DNA of 64,000 bases from Stenotrophomonas maltophilia (GCF_900186865.1 NZ_LT906480.1:2684001-2748000); one strand, 5' to 3'. Positions 1 through 9,467 are shown, counted from the first letter of the stretch. Translations and numbers: made by a program. Notes: a model not told the origin generated them from the letters alone.

Positions 1-1
1 G

Positions 2-409
2 ATCAATCGCAACACCTTCGTGGACGCGGCGAAGATCAGTTTCGGCGTCGGCCACGATGAAGCCAAAGGCATCGTGGTCGCCGCCAGCAGCAGCCGCTTC
101 ACCGGCAACCTGATCGTCAACCGCAGCAGCAGGAACCCGCCGAATGCCGCCAGTTCGCTGGCCGGCATCGACTTCAGCGGCAACGTGCAGTCGCCGGCAG
201 CCAGCACCGTGTTCCCGGGTGGCGTAGAGGGCCGTGGCGTCAGTCTGCAGCAGGCTGCCAGCGGATTGTGGGTGGCCACGCCTGCCCTGCCCGCCGTGGG
301 CGCCGATCCTGCCCTGGCGATGACCGCGCGCGAGGCGACCGGCGTCGACTGGTATCCCAAGGTGGGCGAAGTTGCCCTGTCACGCACCCGCAATGGAGTT
401 GATCGATGA
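2..409 (+). CDS. Alginate lyase, PL6 (chondroitinase B-like) family, C-terminal part
   Basis: The reading frame is open from base 2, so the gene begins before the window and only its last 135 residues are seen. The visible part (INRNTFVDAAKISFGVG, then GIVVAASSSRFTGNLIVNRSS) has the short repeated asparagine-bearing strands typical of the right-handed beta-helix of polysaccharide lyase family 6. PL6 enzymes cleave alginate by beta-elimination in the periplasm or outside the cell. The stop codon overlaps the start of the next gene (ATGA), so the two are translationally coupled, and the PL17 lyase and uronate-metabolism genes downstream support an alginate role. The catalytic region lies upstream and is not visible, so the exact substrate is inferred from context. 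Confidence 0.72.
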   Translation: MNRNTFVDAAKISFGVGHDEAKGIVVAASSSRFTGNLIVNRSSRNPPNAASSLAGIDFSGNVQSPAASTVFPGGVEGRGVSLQQAASGLWVATPALPAVGADPALAMTAREATGVDWYPKVGEVALSRTRNGVDR

Positions 410-2631
410 GGTTGCAGCCGCTGTTCGTTTCCCTGGCTTTGGCCGCCCCCTTCGCCCTGCTGCCGAGCGCATCGCTGTCCGCAGCGCCCGCTGCCGCTGC
501 GCGGCAGGCCGACACCGCGCCGGTGCTGGTCACCGCTGCGCAGTGGCAGCAGATGGCCAGCGAAGGCCGCCGCTACCCGTGGTTCGCCAAGGAGCAGGCG
601 CGCACCGAGGCAACACTGAAGAAGATGATGAAGGCCGGCATCGACGTGCCGGTGCCCAGGGACAAGGGCGGCGGGCGCACCCATGAACAGCACAAGCGCA
701 ACTACCAGGCACTGTTGGCGGCGGGCACGCTGTTCCGGTTGACCGGCGACAGGACCTACGTGGATTACGCGCGTGACATGCTGCTTCAGTATGCCCAGCT
801 GTACCCGACGCTCGGCCCGCACCCGGAAGGCAGGGGCCAGATTCCCGGCCGCGTGTTCTGGCAGGTGCTCAACGATTCGGTGTGGCTGGTCAACGCCATC
901 CAGGGCTACGACGCGATCCGTGACGTGCTGTCCGCCGAGGACCGCAACACCATCGAATCGAAGGTGTTCCGGCCGATGGCCGAGTTCCTCGTCAGCGAAC
1001 CGAAGAACTACGACCAGATCCATAACCACGCCACGTGGGCGGTGGCCGCCACCGGCATGACCGGCTACGTGCTGCGCGACCAGGAACTGGTGGAGAAGTC
1101 CCTGCGCGGCAGCCAGAAGGACGACAAGTTCGGCTTCCTGCGGCAGATCGACCTGCTGTTCTCGCCCGATGGCTACTACGAGGAAGGCCCCTACTACCAG
1201 CGCTATGCACTGGCGCCGTTCCTGCTGTTCGCCAACGCCATCGAACGCAATGAGCCGCAGCGGAAGATCTTCGCGCGTCGCGATGGCGTGCTGCTGAAGG
1301 CGGTGGATGTGCTGGTGCAGTCCAGCTATGGCGGCCTGTTCTTCCCGATCAACGATGCGATCCTGGACAAGGGCATCGACACCGAAGAGCTGGTGGCCGG
1401 CATCGGCATCGCCTATGCGCGCACCGGTGATGACCGCCTGCTGTCGGTGGCCCAGCAGCAGAAACGCCTGCTGCTTTCGCCCGAAGGCCTGCAGGTGGCG
1501 CAGGCACTGGCCGCCAACAAGGCCAAGCCCTTCGACTACCGCCCGATGCTGCTGCGCGATGACCCCGACGGCGACCGCGGCGGCCTGGCGATCCTGCGCA
1601 TGAACGGCGAACGCGGCCAGGCACTGGTGCAGAAGGACACGATGCAGGGCATGGGACACGGCCACTTCGACAAGCTCAACTGGCTGTTCTACGACAACGG
1701 CAACCCGGTGGTGACCGATTACGGCGCCGCCCGCTTCCTCAACGTGGAAGCCAAGCGCGGTGGCATCTACCTGGCCGAGAACCGCAGTTGGGCCAAGCAG
1801 ACCGTGGCCCACAACACCCTGGTGGTGGACGAGCAGAGCCACTTCAACGGCGACTGGAAGCGTGGCGAGGCGCATGCCCCGCAAGTGCGCTTCTTCCAGG
1901 CCGATGCCGATACCCAGATTGCCTCGGCAACGATGCGCGATGCCTATCCCGGCGTGGCGTTCACCCGCACCCAGGCGCTGCTGCGCCACCCCGACCTGGG
2001 CTTGCCGGTGGTGCTGGACCTGCTGCAGGTGCACGGCGACAAGGCCGCGCGCTACGACCTGCCGCTGCACTTCAACGGCCACATCGTCACCACCGGCTTC
2101 GAGGCCGAGCACTTCCCCAGCCAGCGCCCGGTTCTGGGCAAGGACAACGGCTACCAGCACCTGTGGCTGGATGCACGCAGCAAACCCGGCAGCGAGCCGC
2201 GGTCGCTGGCGTGGCTGCTGGACGGGCGCTTCTACACCTACCGCTTCGGCAGCAGTGCGCCGGCGCAGGCGCTGCTGGTGGAAAGCGGCGCGAACGATCC
2301 GGAATTCAACCTGCGCCGCGAGCCTGCCCTGCTCCGCGTGGACGGCCAGAAGGACGTCACCTTCTTCAGCGTGCTGGAGCCGCATGGCGAGTACAACGGC
2401 ACCGCCGAGTACGTGCACGGGGCCGACAGCCGCATCAGGGACATCGTGCGCACCCGCGGCAGCGATGCTGAGGTGATCGAGTTGCGCCTGGCCAGCGGTG
2501 CGCGCATCGCCCTCGGCGTGGCCGACGACAGCAGCGCCAAGGGCGAGCACAGCGTGAGCGTGGACGGCCATGCCTACCGCTGGAGCGGCAGCCACGCACG
2601 CATGGACCGCAGCAAGGGTGACGGCAAATGA
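406..2631 (+). CDS. Oligoalginate lyase, PL17 family (alginate lyase plus heparinase II/III-like domain)
   Basis: A 741-residue secreted or periplasmic lyase. Residues 1-35 form a signal peptide (MRLQPLFVSLALAAPFALLP). An alpha/alpha-toroid alginate lyase domain follows, then a beta-sandwich heparinase II/III-like domain from about residue 400. Visible family motifs are IHNHATWAV (Asn207/His208), GPYYQRY (around Tyr263-Tyr267), MGHGHFDKL (His418, His420) and DYGAARF (Tyr439). These match the positions of active-site Asn, His and Tyr residues known for PL17 exolyases. Family enzymes release 4-deoxy-L-erythro-5-hexoseulose uronate (DEH) from alginate oligomers. The gene overlaps the PL6 gene by 4 bases and the transporter gene by 4 bases, so the operon is tight. 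I recall a characterised S. maltophilia PL17 lyase (Smlt2602) that this resembles. Confidence 0.93.
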   Translation: MRLQPLFVSLALAAPFALLPSASLSAAPAAAARQADTAPVLVTAAQWQQMASEGRRYPWFAKEQARTEATLKKMMKAGIDVPVPRDKGGGRTHEQHKRNYQALLAAGTLFRLTGDRTYVDYARDMLLQYAQLYPTLGPHPEGRGQIPGRVFWQVLNDSVWLVNAIQGYDAIRDVLSAEDRNTIESKVFRPMAEFLVSEPKNYDQIHNHATWAVAATGMTGYVLRDQELVEKSLRGSQKDDKFGFLRQIDLLFSPDGYYEEGPYYQRYALAPFLLFANAIERNEPQRKIFARRDGVLLKAVDVLVQSSYGGLFFPINDAILDKGIDTEELVAGIGIAYARTGDDRLLSVAQQQKRLLLSPEGLQVAQALAANKAKPFDYRPMLLRDDPDGDRGGLAILRMNGERGQALVQKDTMQGMGHGHFDKLNWLFYDNGNPVVTDYGAARFLNVEAKRGGIYLAENRSWAKQTVAHNTLVVDEQSHFNGDWKRGEAHAPQVRFFQADADTQIASATMRDAYPGVAFTRTQALLRHPDLGLPVVLDLLQVHGDKAARYDLPLHFNGHIVTTGFEAEHFPSQRPVLGKDNGYQHLWLDARSKPGSEPRSLAWLLDGRFYTYRFGSSAPAQALLVESGANDPEFNLRREPALLRVDGQKDVTFFSVLEPHGEYNGTAEYVHGADSRIRDIVRTRGSDAEVIELRLASGARIALGVADDSSAKGEHSVSVDGHAYRWSGSHARMDRSKGDGK

Positions 2632-3932
2632 ACGGCCCTGCGGTGGTGGCTAAGCTGCGCAAGGTACCGGTGCGTTCAGCCGTGCGCTGGCTGATCGTGG
2701 GCCTGATCGCCGTGGCAACGGTCATCAACTACATCGACCGCAATGCACTGGCGGTGATGTGGCCGGAAATCGCCAGGGAAGTGGGCGCGACCAAGGATGA
2801 CTACGCCCTGCTGGTGACGGTGTTCATGCTGTTCTACGCCGCCGGCCAGTTCCTGTTCGGCCGCCTGTTCGACATGATCGGCACGCGCCTGGGTTTCGCC
2901 CTGTCGATCAGCGTGTGGTCGATCTCCATCGCCCTGCACTCGATCACCCATTCGATGCTGTCCTTCAGCCTGGTGCGGGCGATGCTGGGCATCAGCGAGG
3001 CCGGTGCGTGGCCGGGCGCGGTGAAGGCCAATGCCGAGTGGTTCCCGGCGCGCGAGCGCGCATTGGCGCAAGGCGTGTTCAACGCGGGTGCGTCGATCGG
3101 CGCGATCGTGTCCGCACCGGCCATCGCCGGCTTGTACCTGTGGCTGGGCTGGCGCGGCACCTTCGTGCTGGTCGGTGCAATCGGTTTCCTGTGGCTGCTG
3201 CCATGGCTGTTTGTCTACCGCGCCGGCCCGGACAAGCACCCGTGGGTGAGCGATGCCGAGCGCCGGCTGATCCAGGAAGACCAGGCCGGGCAACAGGCGG
3301 TGGTGGCGCCGAAGGCCAGCGTTCGTGAGCTGCTGGCCCACCGGCAGAGCTGGGGCATGCTCGCCTGCCGCTTCCTGCTGGACCCGATCTGGTGGCTGTT
3401 CGTGTCCTGGCTGCCGATCTACCTGGCTGAAACCTTCGGCTTCGACATCAAGCAGATCGGCCTGTTCGCCTGGGTTCCGTTTGTCGGCGCGATGCTGGGC
3501 AGCCTGAGTGGTGGCTGGTTGTCCGGGCGCCTAATACGCGCCGGGCACAGCGTGGACCGCGCCCGCAAGCTGTCCATCACGCTGGGCTGCGTGGTCATGG
3601 CTCCTGCCCTCCTGGGTGCCGTGCTGGCCAACCAGCCGCTGCTGGCGGTGCTGGCAATCGCTGCGGTGCTGTTCGGCTTCCAGGTGGCCATCGGCAACAT
3701 CCAGACCCTGCCGGGCGACCTGTTCGACGGCCGCTCGGTGGGCACGCTGGCAGGCCTGGGTGGCCTGGCCGCCGTGGCCGGCACCTTGATCACCACCTGG
3801 CTGGTGCCGGTGCTGACCCGCCACTCCTATGCCCCGATCTTCATCCTCGTTGCCGCCCTGGTGCCGCTGTCGCTGGCCGCGCTGTGGTGGTGGACCGGCC
3901 CTATCCGGAAGCTCGACCGCCGCGGCGGTTGA
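2628..3932 (+). CDS. MFS transporter, hexuronate/oligouronate type
   Basis: A 434-residue major facilitator with about twelve hydrophobic segments. The start INYIDRNALAVMWPEIARE resembles the first helix of the ExuT/GudP anion:cation symporter family (NYIDRxxL..A.P). A cytoplasmic linker rich in charged residues sits between helices 6 and 7 (around residues 200-235). It overlaps the PL17 gene by 4 bases and precedes a DEH-type reductase. The likely role is proton-driven import of DEH or short uronates across the inner membrane. The substrate is inferred from the operon, not from motifs. Confidence 0.88.
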   Translation: MNGPAVVAKLRKVPVRSAVRWLIVGLIAVATVINYIDRNALAVMWPEIAREVGATKDDYALLVTVFMLFYAAGQFLFGRLFDMIGTRLGFALSISVWSISIALHSITHSMLSFSLVRAMLGISEAGAWPGAVKANAEWFPARERALAQGVFNAGASIGAIVSAPAIAGLYLWLGWRGTFVLVGAIGFLWLLPWLFVYRAGPDKHPWVSDAERRLIQEDQAGQQAVVAPKASVRELLAHRQSWGMLACRFLLDPIWWLFVSWLPIYLAETFGFDIKQIGLFAWVPFVGAMLGSLSGGWLSGRLIRAGHSVDRARKLSITLGCVVMAPALLGAVLANQPLLAVLAIAAVLFGFQVAIGNIQTLPGDLFDGRSVGTLAGLGGLAAVAGTLITTWLVPVLTRHSYAPIFILVAALVPLSLAALWWWTGPIRKLDRRGG

Positions 3933-3974
3933 GCCCACGTTTTTCATCCCCCCGCAAACCAAGGAGTTTTCCGC

Positions 3975-4727
3975 ATGTCGTTCCAGGACAAGGTGGCCAT
4001 TGTCACCGGCGGTGGCCGCGATATCGGTCGCGCCGTTTCGATCAAGCTGGCTGCCGCCGGTGCACGCGTCTGCATCAACTACGCCAATGACGAGGCCAGT
4101 GCCCAGGAAACGCTGGCACGGATCCAGGCGGCCGGTGGCCAGGCCATGGTGCATCGCGCCGACGTCACCGATGCCACGGCCGTCGCCGGCCTGGTCGCTG
4201 CGGCACAGGCCGCGTTCGGCGAGCGCATCGACCTGCTGGTGAACGTGGCCGGTGGCATGGTGCAGCGCCGACCGCTGGCCGACATCGACCCGGTGTTCTT
4301 CCACACCGTGATGGACCTGAACCTGACCTCGACCTACCTCACCACCCACGCGGTGGTGCCGCACATGCGCGAAGGCGCGGCCATCGTCAACTTCGCCTCG
4401 CAGGCAGGTCGTGATGGCGGCGGCCCGGGCGCATCGATCTACGCCACCGCCAAGGCGGCGGTGATGACCTTCACCCGCGCCATGGCCAAGGAGCTGGGGC
4501 CGAAGGGTATCCGGGTGAACGCGCTGTGCTGCGGCATGATCGCCACCCGCTTCCACGATGAATTCACCAAGCCGGAAGTACGCACGGCCGTTGCCGGCGC
4601 CACCCCGTTGCGCCGCCAGGGCGCGCCGGACGAAGCCGCCGACGCTGCGGTGTTCCTGGCCTCGGATGCGGCGGCGTTCATCACCGGCGCGAATCTGGAC
4701 GTCAACGGCGGCACCTACTTCTCCTGA
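3975..4727 (+). CDS. SDR-family oxidoreductase, probable DEH reductase
   Basis: A 250-residue classical short-chain dehydrogenase. The nucleotide-binding motif is TGGGRDIGRA near the N terminus. The catalytic Ser lies in NFASQAG, and Tyr156/Lys160 lie in YATAK. A strong ribosome site (AAGGAG) precedes the ATG. In alginate-using bacteria an SDR reduces DEH to 2-keto-3-deoxygluconate (KDG) with NAD(P)H, and the KDG kinase two genes downstream fits that step. The sequence alone would also fit a generic 3-oxoacyl-ACP reductase-like protein, so the function rests on the operon. Confidence 0.85.
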   Translation: MSFQDKVAIVTGGGRDIGRAVSIKLAAAGARVCINYANDEASAQETLARIQAAGGQAMVHRADVTDATAVAGLVAAAQAAFGERIDLLVNVAGGMVQRRPLADIDPVFFHTVMDLNLTSTYLTTHAVVPHMREGAAIVNFASQAGRDGGGPGASIYATAKAAVMTFTRAMAKELGPKGIRVNALCCGMIATRFHDEFTKPEVRTAVAGATPLRRQGAPDEAADAAVFLASDAAAFITGANLDVNGGTYFS

Positions 4728-4748
4728 CACCTGACCGGACTCCTGCCC

Positions 4749-5936
4749 ATGCAGCGCTGGACACTTCTGTTTTCATTGACGCTCTGCTCCGCCATGACGG
4801 CGCCCGCCGTGTGGGCTGCACCCGTGTGGGTCACTGCCTGGACGGCCGCGCCCGCGCCCGACCGCAAGGACGGAACGTCCGAGGCACCCGTACAGTTCGC
4901 CGCACAGACCGTGCGCCAGGACATGCGTATCGGCAGCCGTGGCGATGCGCTGCGGCTGCGCATCAGCAACGAGCTCGGCACGACGCCCTTGCGGGTCGAG
5001 GACCTGCGTGTGGGAGTGAAGGACGGCAAGGCCGCACCGCTGCCGGTAACGGTGGATGGCCGCGCGGTCATCGAGGTGCCGGTCGGAGCCGCGCTGCTGA
5101 GCGACCCGGTGCGGATGCCGGTGGCGGCGCTGCAGGAGATCAGCGTGAGTGCCTATTTCCCGCAGCCCACCCGCCCCGCGGTGCGCCGCACCGAGCTGCG
5201 GGTCGCAGATGGCAAGCAGACAGCCGTCGCCGACAGCGTGCGGCTGAGCTACCAGCAGAACGTGTTCTCGGCAGTGATGGTGCAGCGTGATGATCGTCCC
5301 CAGGTAATCGTGGCGCTGGGCGATTCCATCACGGAAGGCGCCACCGCACGCCGCGGCAGCTTCAACCAGTGGCCGGAGCGATTGGCGCAGCGCCTGCAGC
5401 AGGCCTGCCCGAACCGGTTCGTGGTGCTCAACCAGGGCATCAGCGGCAACAAGCTGCTTGACCACGGCCGCAGCCACAGTGCGCTGTCACGATTGGATCG
5501 CGATGTGATCGCGGTGGCCGACGCCGATCAGGTGATCCTGTTCGAAGGCATCAATGACATCCGCCACGGTGGTGGCGCGCAGCCGCTGCCTGGACGCAGT
5601 GCGGCGGACATGCTGCTGGGCTATCAGCAGGTTGCGGCGCGGCTGCATGCGCACGGCATCCGCGCCTGGCTGGGTACGTTGACCCCGTTCGGCGGTTCCG
5701 AGCGCTACGAGCCCGTGTCCGCCGCCACCCGCACCACGATCAACCAGTGGGCACGCGGCGGCAACAGCGGCTTCGATGGCATCATCGATTTCGATGCCGC
5801 GCTGCGTGACCCGAAGGCAGCCGAATCGTTGCCCAACGAGATCACCCGCGACCATCTGCATCCCAACGACGAAGGCTACCGGCGCATGGCCGATGCCATC
5901 GATCTGCGCATGCTGGGCTGCACCACCCCCGAGTGA
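4749..5936 (+). CDS. Secreted SGNH/GDSL hydrolase
   Basis: A 395-residue protein with an N-terminal signal peptide ending near VWAA (residue 24). An N-terminal beta-rich region (about 25-180) precedes the SGNH domain: block I ALGDSITEG (Ser193), block II NQGISGN, block III FEGINDI and block V DHLHPND. These are the four signature blocks of serine esterases acting on acylated sugars or lipids. It lies 21 bases after the reductase and 10 bases before the kinase, inside the alginate operon. Removal of acetyl groups from O-acetylated bacterial alginate is an attractive role, but that is inference. Rhamnogalacturonan acetylesterase-like or lysophospholipase activity cannot be excluded. Confidence 0.85.
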   Translation: MQRWTLLFSLTLCSAMTAPAVWAAPVWVTAWTAAPAPDRKDGTSEAPVQFAAQTVRQDMRIGSRGDALRLRISNELGTTPLRVEDLRVGVKDGKAAPLPVTVDGRAVIEVPVGAALLSDPVRMPVAALQEISVSAYFPQPTRPAVRRTELRVADGKQTAVADSVRLSYQQNVFSAVMVQRDDRPQVIVALGDSITEGATARRGSFNQWPERLAQRLQQACPNRFVVLNQGISGNKLLDHGRSHSALSRLDRDVIAVADADQVILFEGINDIRHGGGAQPLPGRSAADMLLGYQQVAARLHAHGIRAWLGTLTPFGGSERYEPVSAATRTTINQWARGGNSGFDGIIDFDAALRDPKAAESLPNEITRDHLHPNDEGYRRMADAIDLRMLGCTTPE

Positions 5937-5946
5937 GAGAGAACCG

Positions 5947-6966
5947 ATGAGCCGCGTCGTTTGTTTCGGTGAGTTGCTGCTGCGCCTGGGTGCACCCGGT
6001 CGTGAACTGCTGCTGCAGACGCCGCAGCTGCAGGTTCATGTGGGAGGTGCCGAGGCCAATGTGGCGGTCTCGCTGGCCAGCCTGGGCCACGATGTGCAGA
6101 TGGTCAGCACGGTACCCGGTAACGCGCTGGGCCGGCATGCTGTGGCCGAGCTGCGGCGGCATGGCGTGGGCGTGGGCGCCGTGCGTGAAGTGGAGGGTGA
6201 TCGCATGGGCCTGTACTTCCTGGCGACCGGTGCGGTGCAGCGCGCCAGTGAAGTGGTGTATGACCGGGCCGGTTCTGCATTCGCAAACAGCAATGCCAGT
6301 GACCATGCGTGGCCTGCCCTGCTGTCCGGCGCGCACCTGCTGCATGTCTCGGGCGTGAGCCCGGCGCTGGGCGCCAACGTGGCCGAGTCGGTGCTGGGTG
6401 CCGTGCGTGCGGCTCGCGCGGCCGGTGTGCAGGTGTCCTTCGACGGCAATTATCGTCCCTCACTGTGGCGACGCTGGGATGGCGACGCAGCGGCGATCCT
6501 GCGCGAGGTCTTCGCCGAGGCCGACATTGTCTTTGCCGATCATCGGGACATCGAACTGGTGCTGGGGCTGCACTTCGCGCAGGACGATGCGGTCGCCCGA
6601 ACCGAGGCCGCTGCGGCCGCTGCCTTTGCCGCGTTCCCGCACCTGCGGTGGCTGTCCTGCACCCAGCGCGAGGTGGTGAGTGCAGACCATCACGTGCTCG
6701 GTGCGCTGCTGCTGGGACGCGATGGAACCCGCGCGCAGGCGGCTCCGAGGCCGCTGCCCGGCATCGTTGATCGCATCGGCGGTGGCGATGCCTTTGCCGC
6801 CGGCGTCCTGCACGGATTGCTGTCCGGTCTAGACGCAGAAAGCACCGTCCGCTTCGGACTGGCTGCGGGCGCGTTGAAGCACGCCATTCCCGGCGACTTC
6901 AGCCCTGCCCGCGAAGCTGAAGTCCGGGCACTGATGGAGAGCCATCCGTTCGACGTTCGTCGCTGA
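5947..6966 (+). CDS. kdgK: 2-keto-3-deoxygluconate kinase, PfkB family
   Basis: A 339-residue PfkB/ribokinase-type sugar kinase. The N terminus (MSRVVCFGELLLRL) and HVGGAEANVAVSLASLG are the KdgK-type opening. The C-terminal DRIGGGDAFAAGVLHG holds the catalytic Asp and anion hole. It would phosphorylate KDG to KDPG, feeding the Entner-Doudoroff aldolase, which is not in this window. I chose the ATG at 5947, ten bases after the SGNH stop with GAGAGA upstream. A longer in-frame opening runs back into the SGNH gene and is not credible. Its place as the last gene of the alginate operon supports the assignment. Confidence 0.9.
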   Translation: MSRVVCFGELLLRLGAPGRELLLQTPQLQVHVGGAEANVAVSLASLGHDVQMVSTVPGNALGRHAVAELRRHGVGVGAVREVEGDRMGLYFLATGAVQRASEVVYDRAGSAFANSNASDHAWPALLSGAHLLHVSGVSPALGANVAESVLGAVRAARAAGVQVSFDGNYRPSLWRRWDGDAAAILREVFAEADIVFADHRDIELVLGLHFAQDDAVARTEAAAAAAFAAFPHLRWLSCTQREVVSADHHVLGALLLGRDGTRAQAAPRPLPGIVDRIGGGDAFAAGVLHGLLSGLDAESTVRFGLAAGALKHAIPGDFSPAREAEVRALMESHPFDVRR

Positions 6967-6981
6967 TCTCCCCCCGGGAGA
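6967..6981 (+). terminator. Short hairpin after the alginate operon
   Basis: TCTCCC-CCC-GGGAGA forms a 6-bp perfect stem with a 3-base loop directly after the kdgK stop. No T-run follows, so this is at most a weak or Rho-assisted terminator. A TAGAAT box at 6989-6994 could be a -10 element for the next gene, but no clear -35 is visible. Confidence 0.35.
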
Positions 6982-7027
6982 ATCCCGCTAGAATCCAACG
7001 GGCGCCGGAATCGCGCAGGGATCGCCC

Positions 7028-7957
7028 ATGGATTACACCGGATACACGCGCAAGTTTCCCAACAACCGCCCACTGAATGCGTTTGATCGCGAGCACCGCC
7101 TGCTGCAGAAGAAGCGGCTGGATGTCGTGCCGTTGGCGCAGCTGTGCGTGGTGAAGATGAATTCGAACGGCCTGGTTTCGGTGGATCGCTGGTTCGCCGC
7201 GCGTGGCTTTGCAGCCCTGCTGGGCGCGATCGGTATTGCCTTCGGGCTGGGCGGCATGCTGATGCTGCTCTGGTTGCTGATCGTGAACAGGCTACCCAAC
7301 GAAAACGGCCTGTGGGAGGCGATATTCATCGGCATGGCGATGCTGGCCGCCTTCACTGCAGCGAGCATCTGGGTGGCTTGCCTCGAGCTGTTCCGCTGGA
7401 CCTACTATCCGATCGCGCTCGATCGCAAGCACCGGCAGATACACGTGTTCCGGCTGGATGGCACCACCCTCAGCGTGCCCTGGGACCAGGTCTATTTCAC
7501 GCTTGGCCGCGGAACCGGAACCTTCGGATGGTACAACTGGGATGTCCGCGGACTGATCCTGGACGCGGATGGCGTCACAGTACGGGAGACGTTCGCGTTC
7601 TGCATCGCGACCTCTCGCATCGAGAACGCACATGCCCACTGGGAGTTCCTGCGGCGCTACATGGAAGAAGGACCGGCAGCCGTCGTGGACGCGGTGCACT
7701 ACTGCATGCCGCTGGACGGCAAGCACGAGAGCTTCGCGTCCGGCAAGGAGCGCATCTTCGCCGAAGACGCGCAGCTCCCGGGTTTCATGTGGCTCACGAT
7801 GCTGCCACTCAACTACCTGCACACGATCATGCGCTGGGTGGTGATGCAGACCAGCAGGATTCCGCGGTTTCCACCGGACATCGAGGCGCGCTTGACACCG
7901 GACGCTGGTGATCCCTGTGTCCGCGACGCTTCGATGAATCCACCGGACCTGCGCTGA
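7028..7957 (+). CDS. Membrane protein of unknown function (DUF6708-like)
   Basis: A 309-residue protein opening with YTRKFPNNRPLNAFDREHRLLQKKR, followed by VVKMNSNGLVSVDRW. It then has two hydrophobic helices at about residues 58-88 and 97-120 and a cytoplasmic-looking C-terminal half with many aromatic residues. From memory, the opening and the two-helix layout match the DUF6708 family, common in xanthomonads and pseudomonads and sometimes near type VI secretion genes. No such genes are visible here. It stands alone between the alginate operon and a convergent peptidase gene. No enzymatic motif is evident. Confidence 0.7.
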   Translation: MDYTGYTRKFPNNRPLNAFDREHRLLQKKRLDVVPLAQLCVVKMNSNGLVSVDRWFAARGFAALLGAIGIAFGLGGMLMLLWLLIVNRLPNENGLWEAIFIGMAMLAAFTAASIWVACLELFRWTYYPIALDRKHRQIHVFRLDGTTLSVPWDQVYFTLGRGTGTFGWYNWDVRGLILDADGVTVRETFAFCIATSRIENAHAHWEFLRRYMEEGPAAVVDAVHYCMPLDGKHESFASGKERIFAEDAQLPGFMWLTMLPLNYLHTIMRWVVMQTSRIPRFPPDIEARLTPDAGDPCVRDASMNPPDLR

Positions 7958-8015
7958 CCCAGCGTTGCGTCCGGCAACAGCACGTGGGAATCCCGCGTCA
8001 CGGGCAAGCGCGTCC

Positions 8016-9467
8016 TCACAGCGCCAGCAGCCACGCTTCCAGTGCGCGTGTGTCCCGCATGTCGCCGTCATAGCGACGATCCGGAACATGCGGTTCATTG
8101 GAACCGCGCACCCGGCCTCGGAAAACCTTCATCGGTACGGAAATCCTGGCCAGGCCGCTCGGCAGCCGCTCCGGCCTGACATCCATGTAGAGGCTGTCGG
8201 CCGAAGTCTCGACGCCGACCTGCATCGCGCCCAGCCGTTTCCACAGATCCAGTGCATCGAGGCAGGCCGAGCCGCAGGAGGCATCGGCCACGATCACCAC
8301 CCTGCCCCTGCGCAGCGGAGCGGCCGGGCCTGCAGTTGCAGCTATATCTGCCCTGGCCTCGGATGGCTCGCGCCACACTGCCTCACCCCGGCCGCGTGCC
8401 TGTGCCATGCCCGTCGTCACCGATTCCAGCATGCGACGCAGCTCTGGCGACGCGTCGGGCGCCTGCACCAGCTTCTGCAGGAAGCCGCGCAACTGGGCGA
8501 TGTTGGCCTCGGAGGTCCGCCACTCCACCCAGCTGGGATCGGACAGCGCGTCCACGGCGGCACGGCCCCAGATCAATCGCGCCAGTTCGATGCTCCATTG
8601 CGAAGCACCGCCACTGTTGCCACGCACATCCAGCACGACCAACCGTGCCTGCTGCAGTGCTTCGGCTTTTGGAGCAAGCTGCTCGAGCAGCGCGGTCAGT
8701 TCCTTGAAGTTCTGCTCCGTAGGGTCGGCATTGAAGCTGCTGGTGGTGATCCAGTAGCCGCCATCGGGCATGATGTGCCAGCCATTGGCCGGGCGGAAGC
8801 TGCGACGGGTATCGGCCAGGCGCGCCTTGCGCTGTGCCGCCTGCAGTGGCTGCCACTGCAGCGCGTAGGGCTTCTCGCGTCCATCCACCAGGAAAACGCA
8901 GGTGCGCAGTGCCGGCACGTAAGGATTGCCCTGCTCCAGCAATACCTCACCGCCGCCGTGGATGCGGCTCGCCTGCAGGTTCCAGCGCCCGCTGAAGTCC
9001 CCGATCCTGCGCGCAGCCAGCGTCTGTGCATCGATGCCATCACAGGACAGCAATCGTGCTCCAAGTGGCGGATGGCCTGGGCCACCGTCCACGGTCATGA
9101 CCACCTGCGTGTCGCCATCGAAGCCGGTCAGGAAGCCGGGCCACCGCGTTGGCAGCTCGGGAGCCCCGGCAAGCGCATTGAGGCTGACATGACCATCGTT
9201 GAAAGAGGCTGCATAGCCCTTCATGGCCCACCAGTAGCCCGCGAAACTCTTCGCCTTTCCAACGCGGGAGCGTGCCAGTGCCAGGGCAGCGTCCAGCTGG
9301 GCGCCGAATCCGGGGTTCTGCCGATCAACGGCCCCGGGATGGCTGCCGCGCATCGCCGCATCGGCAGCCTCCAGATCCTTCTGCAGCGTACTCGGCCAGT
9401 CGATCGGCGCGTCCTGCGTGGCAGGTGCAGCCAGCACTGCACCCAGCAACAGCCATGCAATGGCCAT
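8016..9467 (-). CDS. S41-family (C-terminal processing type) peptidase
   Basis: A 483-residue exported protein with a short signal peptide (MAIAWLLLGAVLAAPA). The C-terminal half carries the S41 core: LVVLDVRGNSGGASQWSIE (substrate-binding strand and turn) and VVIVADASCGSACLDALD, where the Ser before CGSACLDAL occupies the nucleophile position. A Lys or Glu partner is expected downstream. No clear PDZ domain is visible between residues 100 and 200, unlike CtpA/Prc. It resembles the tail-specific-like peptidase group found in periplasms. It is convergent with the DUF6708-like gene and 87 bases downstream of the co-oriented S15 peptidase gene. The substrate is unknown. Confidence 0.82.
   Translation of the reverse strand: MAIAWLLLGAVLAAPATQDAPIDWPSTLQKDLEAADAAMRGSHPGAVDRQNPGFGAQLDAALALARSRVGKAKSFAGYWWAMKGYAASFNDGHVSLNALAGAPELPTRWPGFLTGFDGDTQVVMTVDGGPGHPPLGARLLSCDGIDAQTLAARRIGDFSGRWNLQASRIHGGGEVLLEQGNPYVPALRTCVFLVDGREKPYALQWQPLQAAQRKARLADTRRSFRPANGWHIMPDGGYWITTSSFNADPTEQNFKELTALLEQLAPKAEALQQARLVVLDVRGNSGGASQWSIELARLIWGRAAVDALSDPSWVEWRTSEANIAQLRGFLQKLVQAPDASPELRRMLESVTTGMAQARGRGEAVWREPSEARADIAATAGPAAPLRRGRVVIVADASCGSACLDALDLWKRLGAMQVGVETSADSLYMDVRPERLPSGLARISVPMKVFRGRVRGSNEPHVPDRRYDGDMRDTRALEAWLLAL

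Noticed and set aside
3531..4730. A 399-codon minus-strand frame opposite the SDR and MFS genes
   Set aside because: It is a shadow of genes with clear catalytic motifs and shows only low-complexity Gly/Arg/His sequence.
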